From positions 124,734,941 to 124,798,940 of the forward strand of contig OW804096.1 in NCBI GenBank assembly GCA_942159475.1: 64,000 nt of DNA. Direction: 5' to 3'. The notes under the pieces are model-generated. The model did not search any database. It was not told the origin of the DNA and saw only the letters and a program-made list of their open reading frames with translations. The DNA is from Sthenelais limicola. Its lineage: Eukaryota; Annelida; Polychaeta; Phyllodocida; Sigalionidae. The number at the start of each line of letters is the position of its first letter. Position 1 is the stretch's first letter. The position numbers and the translations under genes were made by a program. Positions 26,501 through 38,265 of this stretch are shown one piece after another.

Positions 26501-27480
26501 ACCATCATCATCCGTTTTTCATTTTTATGTTTTTCGTCATGATTTGTCTGAGAGGTTTTAATCTTTAAATTCCCCACACAGAACGTCTGGTTTGGTGACA
26601 GTTACCCATTAAACTATCGATGGTTTATTATATCTGTCACTATTCTATATCCTTCCGATCATTTGCACCAAGATGTGCCCATCGGCAGTCACTGCCATAC
26701 ACAGATTTCCTTCACTGTCATCGATCGTGCGCTCCCGTTTCCTTGCGACACAACTTTTATCTAAACCGTCTGCTCTCAATGCATGCCTCAGAGTCGTTTC
26801 CCCTGCCGGCTCCTCGCCTGGTCTAAACCCATAAAAATTACACATTTCCATATAATCATTTTGCCTTGCTCCCCTTGCGTAACACTGCCTTGTTCAATGC
26901 GACCTCACTCCTCTACTCTACTGGTCTAAATAAAATATCTATAGGCGCCAGACTGAAGTGCCAAGAATGGTTCCTCCTAGACTCATGTCCTACAGTTGAT
27001 GGTCTAAATTATGCACCTGGGCTTATAATGCTATGTGCCTTGAGAAAGAGATCTTTATTACACTACCCCCGGTAACTTCCCTGTGGAACAATGCTTTTCC
27101 ACTCTTATAGTGAGCTGTCTAGTTGCTGTTAGTGGATCGGTACTCTTGTATGCTTACTTCAGGCTTAAGCACGACATAATTAAGTGTGAAAGTGATTCAT
27201 TAAGTTGCAGACCTTCCTTCATTCGATGTATCATTCAAAAGGGCAATACGACATGTTTGTATCCTACCCTATTAGAATTAGAGCGAAGTCATCTTGTTCT
27301 GCAGCGAGTGGTATGACAAATTGTTTGCGCAAACTTCGGCAGATTTCTTATGTAAACATTCGGCGTGTCCCCAGGATGATAATTCTGGTCACTTGCAGTT
27401 TAGGAATCCCTGTCGATTCCCGCATGCATTATCGTAGCGATCTTTACGTGTCTTAAAGTCCCTCAGGATAGTCTCCCACC
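23556..27480. other. Intergenic, no gene recognised
   Basis: Includes a CAT-triplet patch (about 26492-26514), the hairpin at 26131 and a somewhat less AT-rich stretch from 26620 to 27450 with overlapping ORFs on both strands. None of these ORFs shows a known domain. Confidence 0.55.
26131..26168. repeat. Short hairpin, 12-bp perfect arms
   Basis: aagattaccgta (26131-26142) pairs exactly with tacggtaatctt (26157-26168) across a 14-nt AT-rich loop. It may be a foldback relic. Confidence 0.7.
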
Positions 27481-27508
27481 AGCCAATGATAGCATTGGCT
27501 ATAAATAG
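27481..27508 (+). promoter_or_regulatory. Possible CCAAT / TATA core promoter
   Basis: AGCCAATG at 27481 and its inverted copy CATTGGCT at 27493 form a small hairpin directly followed by CTATAAATAG (27499-27508), a full TATA consensus. The spacing of CCAAT to TATA is shorter than usual. ORFs just downstream are short and unrecognised. Confidence 0.2.
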
Positions 27509-27852
27509 ACCACCCTCCCATTAAGCGTTCCCACTATGACATAGCCGGAGGCCTGAGGTCAGAGTTCAGTGTTCACTGAGGTCAGAATCAAAGCCTTCGA
27601 GGTCCATTGTCACATCACCGCAAGATACTTCGTAGTACCTCCCAAGTATACTATCATCCAAATTTATCAAAACCACCTCTAGATTCCAGTCTTTCATGTG
27701 AATTAAATCATGATTAATTTGAGTCAGAATTAATCATCATCTCAATGGAATGAATCGGTGACCCTGGGTTAGATTTTAGTGATGTTGGCCATAACATACG
27801 AATTTATTCATCTTTTGGATATAACTGGATAGGACCAGCCGCTATACATTAC

Positions 27853-28150
27853 CTTTGTGAGCATACAAAGAAAACAAACTGGTTGTTAAAATATATGGTT
27901 AATATATTTTCTTTCCTATACCTATCTCTGAATATGAAGTTATCGCTAATCTGCATACATGTGCACCAATACTCTGAATCTAGCACCCACTGCATGAAAC
28001 ATGGTTCGGCGAAATGGGCATTGTGAGTCAGACTATGATCGCCTATCCTCCACTACTTATTGTGATTGCCATTATTCACGGGTTGTTTTGACCAATAACT
28101 GCCGTCTTAGGACTTAAGGACATCCCCCACTGATAGATACGAAATCAGGA
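27853..28150. repeat. Diverged local duplication, copy 1
   Basis: Shares ordered blocks with 28316-28960: (t)ttgt.agcat..aaag, aagttatcgc.aatc, actgcatgaaa.atgg, atgggcattgtga, and a tail of gt.tta.....atatcccc followed by atcag. Identity is patchy, so the duplication is old. No coding frame spans it. Confidence 0.6.
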
Positions 28151-28172
28151 AATATATCAGAAAACAAGTATA

Positions 28173-28283
28173 AAGGCCCTAGTCCACCAAGCTGATTCTC
28201 ATGCGATTTTGCGCCGCAGGTGACCTTTTTGCACTAAATTCTGCGAGAATCGCATGAGAATCGGCTTAGTGGACTAGGCCCTT
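28173..28283. repeat. Foldback element, 36-bp arms with 39-nt loop
   Basis: Arms 28173-28208 and 28248-28283 pair with about three mismatches (left arm ...agtccaccaagctgattctc, right arm ...gaatcggcttagtggact). The loop is 28209-28247. It lies precisely between the two copies of an older local duplication. It may be a MITE/foldback transposon; the transcript would also form a long hairpin. Confidence 0.85.
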
Positions 28284-28315
28284 GAACAGTCCCTTTCCAT
28301 TGTGGAATACAATAC

Positions 28316-28960
28316 GTTTGTAAGCATTTAAAGGAAACAAGTGGTTGATCTCGTGTTTTCTATTCTTATATCTGGATTAGCAAAGTACCCGTCCTCCGAA
28401 CAGTCACCCTCTCTCCCCAGACTTCCCCCTCTCCCTCTTTTCCCTCCCCCTCTTCTCTGTCTTTCATACCTGTTTTTCTCTCCCAACCCTATCTCCGATC
28501 CCCCCCCCCTCTCCTAACCTCTTCCTCATGCTCCCCCTCCCCGCTTTCTCTCGCTCCCCTCTCTGCCTTCATCCTCTCCCTCTTTCCCCCCTCTTCTTTC
28601 CCTCCCCCTCCCCCTTTCCTATTCCTACACCCTCAGTGTGCGACATTTAAAGCCATAGACCGACGGACCAGGGGGAGGGAAAGAAGATACTTATAATTAT
28701 AGATTTCTACCTCTTCTCGTAGAAATCGCTCTACCCGTATGGGTATATGGATAACTATAAAGTTATCGCAAATCGTCATGCTCATGCTTTAGCCACTGCA
28801 TGAAATATGGCTCAGTGCAATGGGCATTGTGACTGAGACTACAATAATATATAAATCCCCAACAACTTATTATTGAGATTGCTTTGATCCACAGGGAGTT
28901 TTAAACAGTAAGTGTCGTCTCAGTTAAAGTGATATCCCCAAGGGCATATCAGAAATCATG
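28316..28960. repeat. Diverged local duplication, copy 2 (interrupted by CT-rich tract)
   Basis: Same block order as 27853-28150. Copy 2 is about 350 bp longer because a pyrimidine-rich stretch and a short unrelated segment (about 28380-28750) sit between its first and second blocks. Confidence 0.55.
28399..28640. repeat. Polypyrimidine (CT-rich) tract on the plus strand
   Basis: About 240 bp almost wholly of C and T with runs of ctcccc, cccctctcc and a C9 run near 28500. Low-complexity; could form triplex or H-DNA. Not coding. Confidence 0.85.
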
Positions 28961-31063
28961 ATTTATTACCTTTCCCCCGGGGGATATTACTCATTTTGTT
29001 TACATTCCTCACAAATTGCATCAAGGGCTTTTGACCTATTTACTTGAGTCAGCATTTAATCCTGACGTACAACCACACTGTAGGAATCACAGTATTCGAT
29101 GAACAAATTATTCCAACTAAAATTTGCAAGATCTCCTGCATCTGTAATCTCCTTGGATACCTCCAGAAGAAGATGCCTTTGCAATTAAGCTCAGTCAGAC
29201 CTCCTCTGGCTTCTCCACTGGTTATCAGTAGACCTACAAGTAATCCCCATGTTTATCTTGGATGTTTCCCTAAGCTCTGTTATCTTGTTTAGCCCTTGCT
29301 ATACTAATACTATCATGCGCTATCCAGTGTCCACCTCTCACTCGGACCTGACGCATCCTCAATTTAAACAAGTCATGCCTTAAGTAAATCGAGATAATGT
29401 AAACCTACCGTCCTTGTCTCTCCTATAGGTAAATATCTTGGTTTCGGTTTCAGGGCAGATCTCGTAGGAAGGGAACAATGAATGCTCTATAAAACAGTCT
29501 TCCTTGAAAAAAATCTTTTTTATCCTAAACTAGACACCAGAAAAGAGAGAAAATATCTTTCTCCCTGATCCTAAGTTATAGCAAGGGAGCAGAATTAAAA
29601 ACATAGTCTTCCTTAAAGATGCAATTATTATAATTGATTTGACCTTGACATTCCTTCCTGCTCTTGTCAAAAGTACTTCCGGATCAGACCCTTGTCTGAA
29701 GAGAATAATTCTTTATCAGTAGAACCTATGGAATTTTACGGAATAACATTACTATCAGTGAATTACCAATGAGAAGGAAAACCATTAAAGCGGACTCATA
29801 AGACAATCATTGCTTAATTCCCTTTAACCTTCGGCAGTGCCTGGAACTTCGATTTCCATTTGTTTCAGAACGTTTTCCTCACCCCAAGGCTGGGAGATGA
29901 ATCTGAGTACTTTTAAGTCGGAACTCTGAAGGTCAGACAAAGAAATAAACAACAAAGAGGATATGTATGACAGGGGCACGACCCCTAGCTAGTTCGGATG
30001 CTAGTCATTAGACTGGTTTACTATAGGCCATATGTCTTTCGTTTGTAAAATTCTGGTATTTATATGATATTCGAAAGGGACAAGAAGCTGTGAAACCACT
30101 ATTCAACCTAGATAGAGGTTTGAAACCTAGGCTCACAGTTACATTTCAGGTACGATATACTGATGTAACAGCAATCGACATTTATAACTTTGTCCTGATG
30201 CAAACACTGTCAGTTGGTCAATTGGTCAATTTCATGGTTTTCACCACCCACACATAATCAATTAAAAAGAAATAGTTGATTACTATAGGTCATCTCATAA
30301 TATATTTTAATAATTTACCTAATCTAATGTTCTTAAGTGACTGTGACTGAGAGTGGACGGGGTGGCGAGAGTTGGGGATAGGAAATTTATATAGAGGGTG
30401 ATATAAATGCAACAAGGCCTCCAACAGCTGACCAACGGTAGGCACAGAGAAGGTCTGTAGGCTTTCAGCTGTGCTAAAGGCGCCAATGCACAAAGTAAAA
30501 AAAGAAATCTGAGCTGTGGTTTATACCCTGTCTGACAGGGTAATCAATAATGCAAAATTCCGCTGGACGAGATTACGAAAAGCATTTTTTTACATAGAAG
30601 CCCAAACCTTTCATGTTTTGGCCGTTAGTACATCTTAGAAACCCTATGTTCAAAATGCATTTATCATCATTTCTCCTATATGCAGGCCGGTGTGAAGCTT
30701 TAGCATTTAAATCCTTGATACGATAAAGATTGATAGTTTCAGGCCATCAATAATGTAGGGCCCAAAGAATGTATAATATTGCTCGATCGCGACGAATCAA
30801 TCATCGAACGTAAATCAATGCATGAAATCAATATCCTTTACTTATTACAGACCAGTCACATTTCTGGACACACACCAGAAAGTATGTATACACATACATA
30901 TTCTTAAAAAACTATTACATCATCTTTTTTCCATACATTCCTCAGACCAAGAAGTAATATATTCCAATTCCAAACAGCTGTCGGTCAGAAATGCATAACT
31001 TAATTGTACGTGGTCAAGACATCTAAGATGTGTCCATAGGCGCATACAAAATAAAGCTTAACT

Positions 31064-31126
31064 CAAAATTGAATTCAAAATAATATGGTTATGTTCAAAT
31101 ATTTTTCATTAATTTAGGGTACTGTC

Positions 31127-31159
<33 letters not shown>

Positions 31160-31317
31160 GTTCCCAATGCTTTGATTTATTATCAGAATTATTGCAATAC
31201 AAGAGCCCGAGTGTAACACGGATGATTAGATATGTTATGCTAACACATTGGGTTTACCATAATGGCACATTGATTAATGTCGGTCAGAGACACACTCGCT
31301 GTGGGGGAATCTTGAGA
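31064..31317. repeat. Tandem duplication, unit 1
   Basis: Unit beginning caaaattgaattc and ending ...cttgagaca. It contains an (AT)14 run at 31127-31154 and a block atggcacattgattaatg. The following unit is a direct copy with few substitutions. Confidence 0.9.
31127..31154. repeat. (AT)14 microsatellite
   Basis: 28 bases of uninterrupted AT dinucleotides inside unit 1 of the 31-kb tandem duplication. Confidence 0.95.
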
Positions 31318-31540
31318 CAAAATTGAATTCAAAATAATATGGTTATGTTCAAATATTTTTCATTAATTTAGGGTACTGTCATATATATGAAATGTTCCCA
31401 ATGCTTTGATTTATTATCAGAATCATCGCAATACAAGAGCCCGAGTGTAACACGGGTGATTAGATATGTTATGGTAACACATAGGGCACATTGATTAATG
31501 TCGGTTAAAGACACACTCGCTGTGGTGAAATCTTAAGACA
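31318..31540. repeat. Tandem duplication, unit 2
   Basis: Direct copy of 31064-31317. It is shorter because its AT run has only a few units and about 16 bases (ttgggtttaccataatg) are missing or rearranged. Otherwise it differs by scattered single bases, so the duplication is fairly recent. Confidence 0.9.
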
Positions 31541-34500
31541 CCATGCTTAAGGCAGAGTTAATCTCCTAATCCGCTTACCTCAGCTCATCATCTATGTACT
31601 ATTGCATGTACATGTGTTCACTACACACACTTTGCCAATAGTTTAATTATTCCCTGAGATCATGTGTAGAAGCTGCATGCTCTTTTATCATATATATTTT
31701 ATTCTGGATTTATATTCAGCTCCTTCTCCTTGTATGATGATCAATCACTAGCTAACTACTTGGGCAGGCATCCCAGAAATGACTGCTCGATTCCCATGCT
31801 TTTGCGCACTGGGTTATTTGTAGGACAAAAACTTTGTTAAAAATATACGTTTCCATTGCAGCGAAACCGTTTAGTAGTAACATCACTGGGGACTACCATC
31901 GTGAATTCTGACGTCACTTCAACTTACCTACCCACCCCCAATCCTCTATACTCCTCCGTATCTTTTAACTTCCTCTTCTTCTATCCTTTAAAAACATATC
32001 TGGTTTTGTGGTTGGTATCACAAATATAAAATATTTAATGCAAAGATCTTACATCTTCATTAAGAGAAGCACCTTTCTAGTTATTATAATATTGGTGGGT
32101 AGTATTGTTTCCCAGACAATCATTCATTTCATTTATTTGAGTCCTTATAAATGTATGGCTAAATTAACTGGATTCAAGCAGCAACCTAACCCATATAAAT
32201 GCACTGTTCCATTGTTAGGAAGACATACAGGTAAAGGGATGTTAGGGATAAGTACTACTAGAAGATAACTCACCAAGGAGTTCCGACCTATTTCCCTGCT
32301 ATTTCACTCACCTGAAAGGTACAAGAATAGTAATATAGTAAGCGGAGATGTGATGTAAAGTGCACAGCACATTACCCTATTATGTTCATGCATTGTATAG
32401 AAACAATCTTGACTAGGAATATCTTATGAAACGTTGAATAGAAATGAAATTACATCTCCATGTAAAAATATATCCTTTTGAGAAAAGTAAAATTCTGAAG
32501 AATTATTTCAGATATGATTTCCAAGTTTGTTCGGTAACAAACGAGTTTCATTTATTCATTTCATTTCTTGTGGATCGGTCGACAACCGAATTCCAACGAG
32601 TTCGTTTGGATAGAATTGACAGAGATGATTTCTGTAGGGGAAAAATAAATCAAGAAAAAGAAATCCCATTTGCAAGGCTGACTTGATTTAATGCGACCGG
32701 TCTTTGAAAAGAACGATTGGGTTTCATTTGATTTTCTCCTTGTGAAAAGCCGGATGGTTTTTATGGATATTTTGATGTTCAGTTTCATTCAGTACAGAAG
32801 TCAGAGCCTCTGGTGTGCGACAATGAGTGAGAGTCTTGTCTTGTGTGAGAATATGTTTTTATAGTTTTGACGGGAGTTATGTAACATGTGTCTTTGATCA
32901 ACCTGTGATTCCCTTAACTAGCAAGAAGACATACAAATCAAGGAATAAATGGCATCGTAGGCTAAAATACATCAATGCTGGTTTGAATCTTCTATCCTTT
33001 CCATAAAGTATATTGTATTAATCTAGAAGGGAATACCCTGGCCTAATATGCAATAGGTCTTACTTAGGTTTCAATAAATTGGAGTTAAGCAAAGCACATT
33101 TTAAGTCATAAGAATCTGGTCACCCAGTAATGATAAAGGATGAATCCTGTGGGTCAAGCAGGAGAAAAACAAAAGCTGGAAGTATCTCATTTTACTAAGT
33201 AAATATTGACTTTAATTCAAAATCATCGAGACTCCAATCAGAGTAAAGTATTGAATTCCATGCCCAAGCGACCCTCCATGCCCTGCCTGTATTTATCCCA
33301 GTGTCTCCAGCTTCCCCTTCTACATCGTTTTTTGTCTTTTTCACCATCCCATCCCCCTCATCTTTCTTCACTTTCATTGCCCCCTGCCGCTTAATTTCAC
33401 TCCCAGTTTCTCTTCCCCTCTGTAACTGGTACCTTTGTCACTACGCAGGCATTACCTATGAGAATGACTTAACAATGCATGGGATCGTCCCATGACAGCA
33501 TAGGCGCCATATGAGCGTCGCCATTAAATATATTTTCGTTATTCTCAATACTTTAAACTTGTATTATTAGGTTGGGAAGTATCTTCTGACCTTCAAACAT
33601 TTAGCTGGAAACTAGCTAACGGCTTTTACATTTCATCAGATAATCAATGATGTAGGCCTAACCATGACGATTCTTTATAAATGAGAACGAGTCCGACTGA
33701 GAACAAATTGATATGGAGGTATACCTTCTGAAGTATTCAGATTCCGACGGGGTAGTTGCGATTGCAAGCAAAACGGGCAGTATGAAAACAAAATATGTAG
33801 ATGATAGCAACAAACGAAACTGGAAGAGCGTCAACTAGCTGAGATGGTGAATGGCGCCAAAGCCAGACGACCATCCCTTCTTAGCTCGGGCCTTAACAGA
33901 TGTTTAAGCCTTTGGCATTATTCATATCAGTGTTATTCTATGGGCTTCATCATATTTCCTTTGCTCATTCTTGTCTGTTTTCATTCCATCCGCCTGTCAC
34001 GCACACCCGTGCATACACACCCCAATATCACATTAAGTAATGACATTAGTCTATGTATGATGGCGTAAGAATAGAATGTGGATTGAATAATACAATAATG
34101 AAGCACATCACTTTCCTCGTCCTATAAATATCAACAAGATACAATTATACAGACGACCAGTAGAATGCTATCAGCATATCTTCCAATCACTGGGGAGGTA
34201 GCTTGCCAGAATCTGGATGGACTACATAATATCACTCTGGCTTCTTCTATAAGGGAAAGTCAGTTTACAAGTTACCCATATTATATCATCATTATCGCCA
34301 TGTCGGACCTTGGCTCGTGAGATTCCTGAATATATCACTATAAGAGATCGTTAGAATTAAAAAAAAGTATTTGCCTTTGGGTTTGGGTTTGTATTGCAAA
34401 AGAACATTGCTAAAACTATGGAATAATGGCATTCATACCCGGATTTTGTTCTCCCTTTTTAGAAATCATAATACAACCTTATTCAAATTTATACATAAAT

Positions 34501-37500
34501 CACTAGCCTAATATTTCATATTAATACCAATCATACAGGTGCATGGCACAGCATACATGTATGAATGGAATATTATGGAAAAATTTAATACTCAATATGA
34601 GCTAAACTCCAGTAAAAACGCCAGTTCATGCTATTGACCGCTATGCCCGCATCCCTTTGCAGCCAATAATACCTCCCAATTTGAATTGAGTTATTGCGAT
34701 TGTAAATGCTTTGTTCGATTCACCGCCTAGACTAAATAGTCAGTGTAGATACCATGTGTGGATGGGGGTATGTTGTTGTACGAAGATATTTTCTTTTATG
34801 TTCATGAAAACATAGTTATTAATCAATTGGTAATCGTGTCAAAGCAGAAATAAAACTATTATATAATACATGCATATTAGATTGAAATGTGTATGCATGG
34901 CCGTTGTTTTTACGCACACACAAACAAAGGTGGAATTACATTTTTGAAAGGAATGTTTAATCAAATTCAAGGAAACAGAGTGCGAGGAAGGAGAGGGGAT
35001 CTATTGTAAAATCATTACTTATACATAGCAATCCTTCAGTAACTGTAATGAATGGTTTAAAAGGCTACAGCGTTCACTATCAATTTCGAATTACAGAGAC
35101 AAGGATTGAGCCACGATAGGGTGCTGCCCCCATACCCAAGTGGACACAAAAAGTAACTGATTGTTATCCTGATTGACCGACCACCATCATGTATCCTCAA
35201 GTCACCTAATTCCAAAATGGACCTGGGATTATACATCCCCCAGATGATGCATACCTCCTGACCATGGGTTTCAGTTGGCTTACATTTATTTCTCAGACTG
35301 GTTTACACTCAAATATCTCTAAACCCACTGATCTAATAAAGTTGAGCTAGATTACTGATTGAATAATGGGGTAATATACTACCATGTGTGAGAATTTGGG
35401 AAGAAAGATTCCTCTAGAGGTGAAAATAGCAAGAAGGGATACTTTAAGCACCGTCAAATCTTAGTTGCTCAGTGACCTGCACAGTATGGACTTGGGAGAA
35501 CCACTGAGGGTTACTTTAAATCACCCCCTCGAAGTGGTTGTCTTTCAAAAATAGTTTTCCCAGTATCCTCTGCTCCCCTCACGATGACCATGCTTCACCC
35601 TGGAGAATGGCAGCGCGTATACACGTGGGAATACAGCACATTTCCCTGCTCTGACCTTTTCTCCAGGACAGTGAGTTGGCCTTCACACCCAAGATTGATT
35701 CCTTTCCCTCGTGAGTCCTATACAAAGTATTGCCACCCCTACCACTTTCCCCCCTGTGCCACTTTGGTTCACTATTCTCATCAACTGTACCCTGTCCTTC
35801 TGTAATTAAGTAAAACCGTCCGCAGGCAACCCCAACACCAAGATCGATATCAAACCCAACCTGCCATTGATTGAACCAACCCAACCTTAAAATCACAAGT
35901 CCACTTCAATCAAATGTTACAAGAAGAATCAAAACACTATTAACTCGGGCCACACGGACTTCCCGTACGCCACGTTCCAATGTGACAGGCTTCTGGGAAA
36001 AGGAACCATTAACTTTAATTAAAGAGAAGTCATAACATGTACTCTGACACCTAAAGACTGTCGGTATCCTTCTTGCGGACGGTCAAGATATAACACAGTT
36101 AGTTAGGCATATTATAATAATGATTGTACATTGGCCTTCTGGGACATACATTCTTTAACTGTTATTTATGCAACCACACAATCGCTGTTAATAGAAATGT
36201 ATGATATCTCCATGAACTCCAAGAATGTTATAGATTAATGATCCAACGATAGAAAAAGTAGGGGTTGTGCGTGAGGGAGAATATAACAGTTATTAGGACC
36301 TATATATGTTGTAATCTACGAATGTCTTTGACTTAGACACGTTCATGATTTATGACATTGTAAGAAGTCATTAATGTATGCATGCATGACGTAAGGATTG
36401 GTAATCGGCACATTAGGAATGTTAATATCTAGGTATATTAAAGCTTTGGTGTCCCACTTTATGCGTATGTTATGTCGATAGCAAGCTGATTAACATTATG
36501 TAACTAATTCGGACTCCATTCGCGGTACTATGATGCACTATGGGTCTGCTTCCTCGCAATCCCGATTCCATCATACGTATGTCAATGGTAACGATGACCT
36601 ACAGCTGTATTAGCTTGTATTTTGTGGTACAAGTTTTCATTCAAGCACCACTTGTTGGCAAAAGATCAATATTAAGTGAACAACATTGGTATTTAACAAT
36701 TAGATCAGATTACATAACTGTTTATTTCATCTACGGGTTATAATGATCAAAATGAAGATAATCCTACTATATATATATCCATGAATTATATAGTTTAATA
36801 ATCCAACAACATCCCTATAAATATGAAGTGGTCCAAAAATTCGAATGCCGATTTTCTCAGAAACTGGCAGGAATTACATGGAGAACTTTGGAGATATTAT
36901 AATATATAGTATTAGCAATTGGAAACTGCTGTAAAAAAAATAGTGCCCAAGATCTGGAACGAAAATCATTTTCTAGTCATATTTTGAGGCTCAGCTGATG
37001 GCCCATATAGTTACCTCCTACACAATGAAATACATTATCAGTTAAATCATACAATCAAGAGATATTAAGGCATAGCATGATTGTGTAAACTACATATTGT
37101 CATACACTAGATTGTCTTGCATTATGCGTTATCTATATTCAATTTCTATAGCTGAGATGAAAATGTCAGTTGATAATATTATATTCTATTATAAATAAGA
37201 ACCAACTAGATATGTTAAATTGAGGTTCTCATTGGAGGTCTCATTAATTTTAATGAATCCCTTGACGCAGCATTTTGCTTGATGAAGGTTACAACTAAAC
37301 CACTTAAGTATTTAGCCACCTCTTATGTATTCGGATTTGTTGTACATTTGTCACGCTTAGGAATAATAAGACACGTACAGACAGACAATGAAAATGTATC
37401 AAATGTCCCTATACGCTTCGCATTCTCTATCCTATAACTACTAAATTTGCGATGAAACATATTCTTGAAAGGTGAAACAGTTGTTCATTATTTCTGTCAT

Positions 37501-38031
37501 TATAATGTGAAACGCCTTGGATTTCAAATCATCGTGGTGGTTATATCTGTTACATATATATAACTATTCGCTGGGTCTCTCTTTCGCTTCTCTCAAAAAC
37601 AATTTACCTGCCCCTCTCAAGTAAGTGGCCTGATATGATTCCTTTATTGAATCCTCGCTTCCTTTGACTTCGTTGGTGGGGGTATCTAATATAATACATA
37701 TACCATTGGTAGCATATGACATTATAGAGACAGAGAACGGTGGAAATAGGATTCGGGCCCAGATATCTTTCCATTATGAGCTAACTGTAGACCGAGGGCA
37801 AGGCGATCCGGAGAGAACAGCGAGCCAAAGATAAGTTACCTTCCTAATTGTTCTATCTGAGTAGGGCAATGACAATATGAACATGGGAATAGACTCTCTG
37901 GGTAAAGTGAGATTAATAAGACGTTTTCCCCTCTGCAGAACAGCTCTGTTAGGCACATACATGTAGGCCTATAGTAGGCTGCCATGCGAGGGAACCTAAT
38001 CTTCAAAGAAGGAAATTCATTGAGTAATGAC
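31541..38031. other. Intergenic, no gene recognised
   Basis: Short ORFs only (up to 105 codons at 35579-35896, minus). A CRE palindrome TGACGTCA at 31909-31916 and a pyrimidine-rich run at 33300-33420 were noted. No coding evidence. Confidence 0.55.
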
Positions 38032-38035
38032 ATCG

Positions 38036-38261
38036 GGGTCAGATTTTCAGAAAATGTACAATTCGTTTTCACCAATCTTCTCGAATAACGCAACTTTAAG
38101 ACAGAATTGACTTTCAAAATACAGTTCGACCTAACCAATCAGATTGCTAGAATCAGTGCAATGCCGAATATACCAGAATTTACCAAGTATTGACCAAATT
38201 TCAGTCTAATTTAGCTAAATGTGTACAGCTGCCAATTGTACATTTTCTGAAAATCTGACCC
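38036..38261. mobile_element. MITE, 226 bp, perfect 28-bp terminal inverted repeats, 4-bp TSD
   Basis: The first 28 bases (38036-38063, beginning gggtcagattttcag) occur as an exact reverse complement at 38234-38261. The element is flanked on both sides by ATCG (38032-38035 and 38262-38265), which reads as a 4-bp target-site duplication. The interior has no ORF of its own. A perfect TIR pair means little decay since insertion. A 4-bp duplication is known for Chapaev and Sola1 DNA transposons, but the assignment is open. Confidence 0.75.
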
Positions 38262-38265
38262 ATCG

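Noticed and set aside
27083..27316. 77-codon ORF with a hydrophobic N-terminal segment near the TATA-like box
   Set aside because: It lies upstream of that box, has no family resemblance and no splice or start context worth noting.
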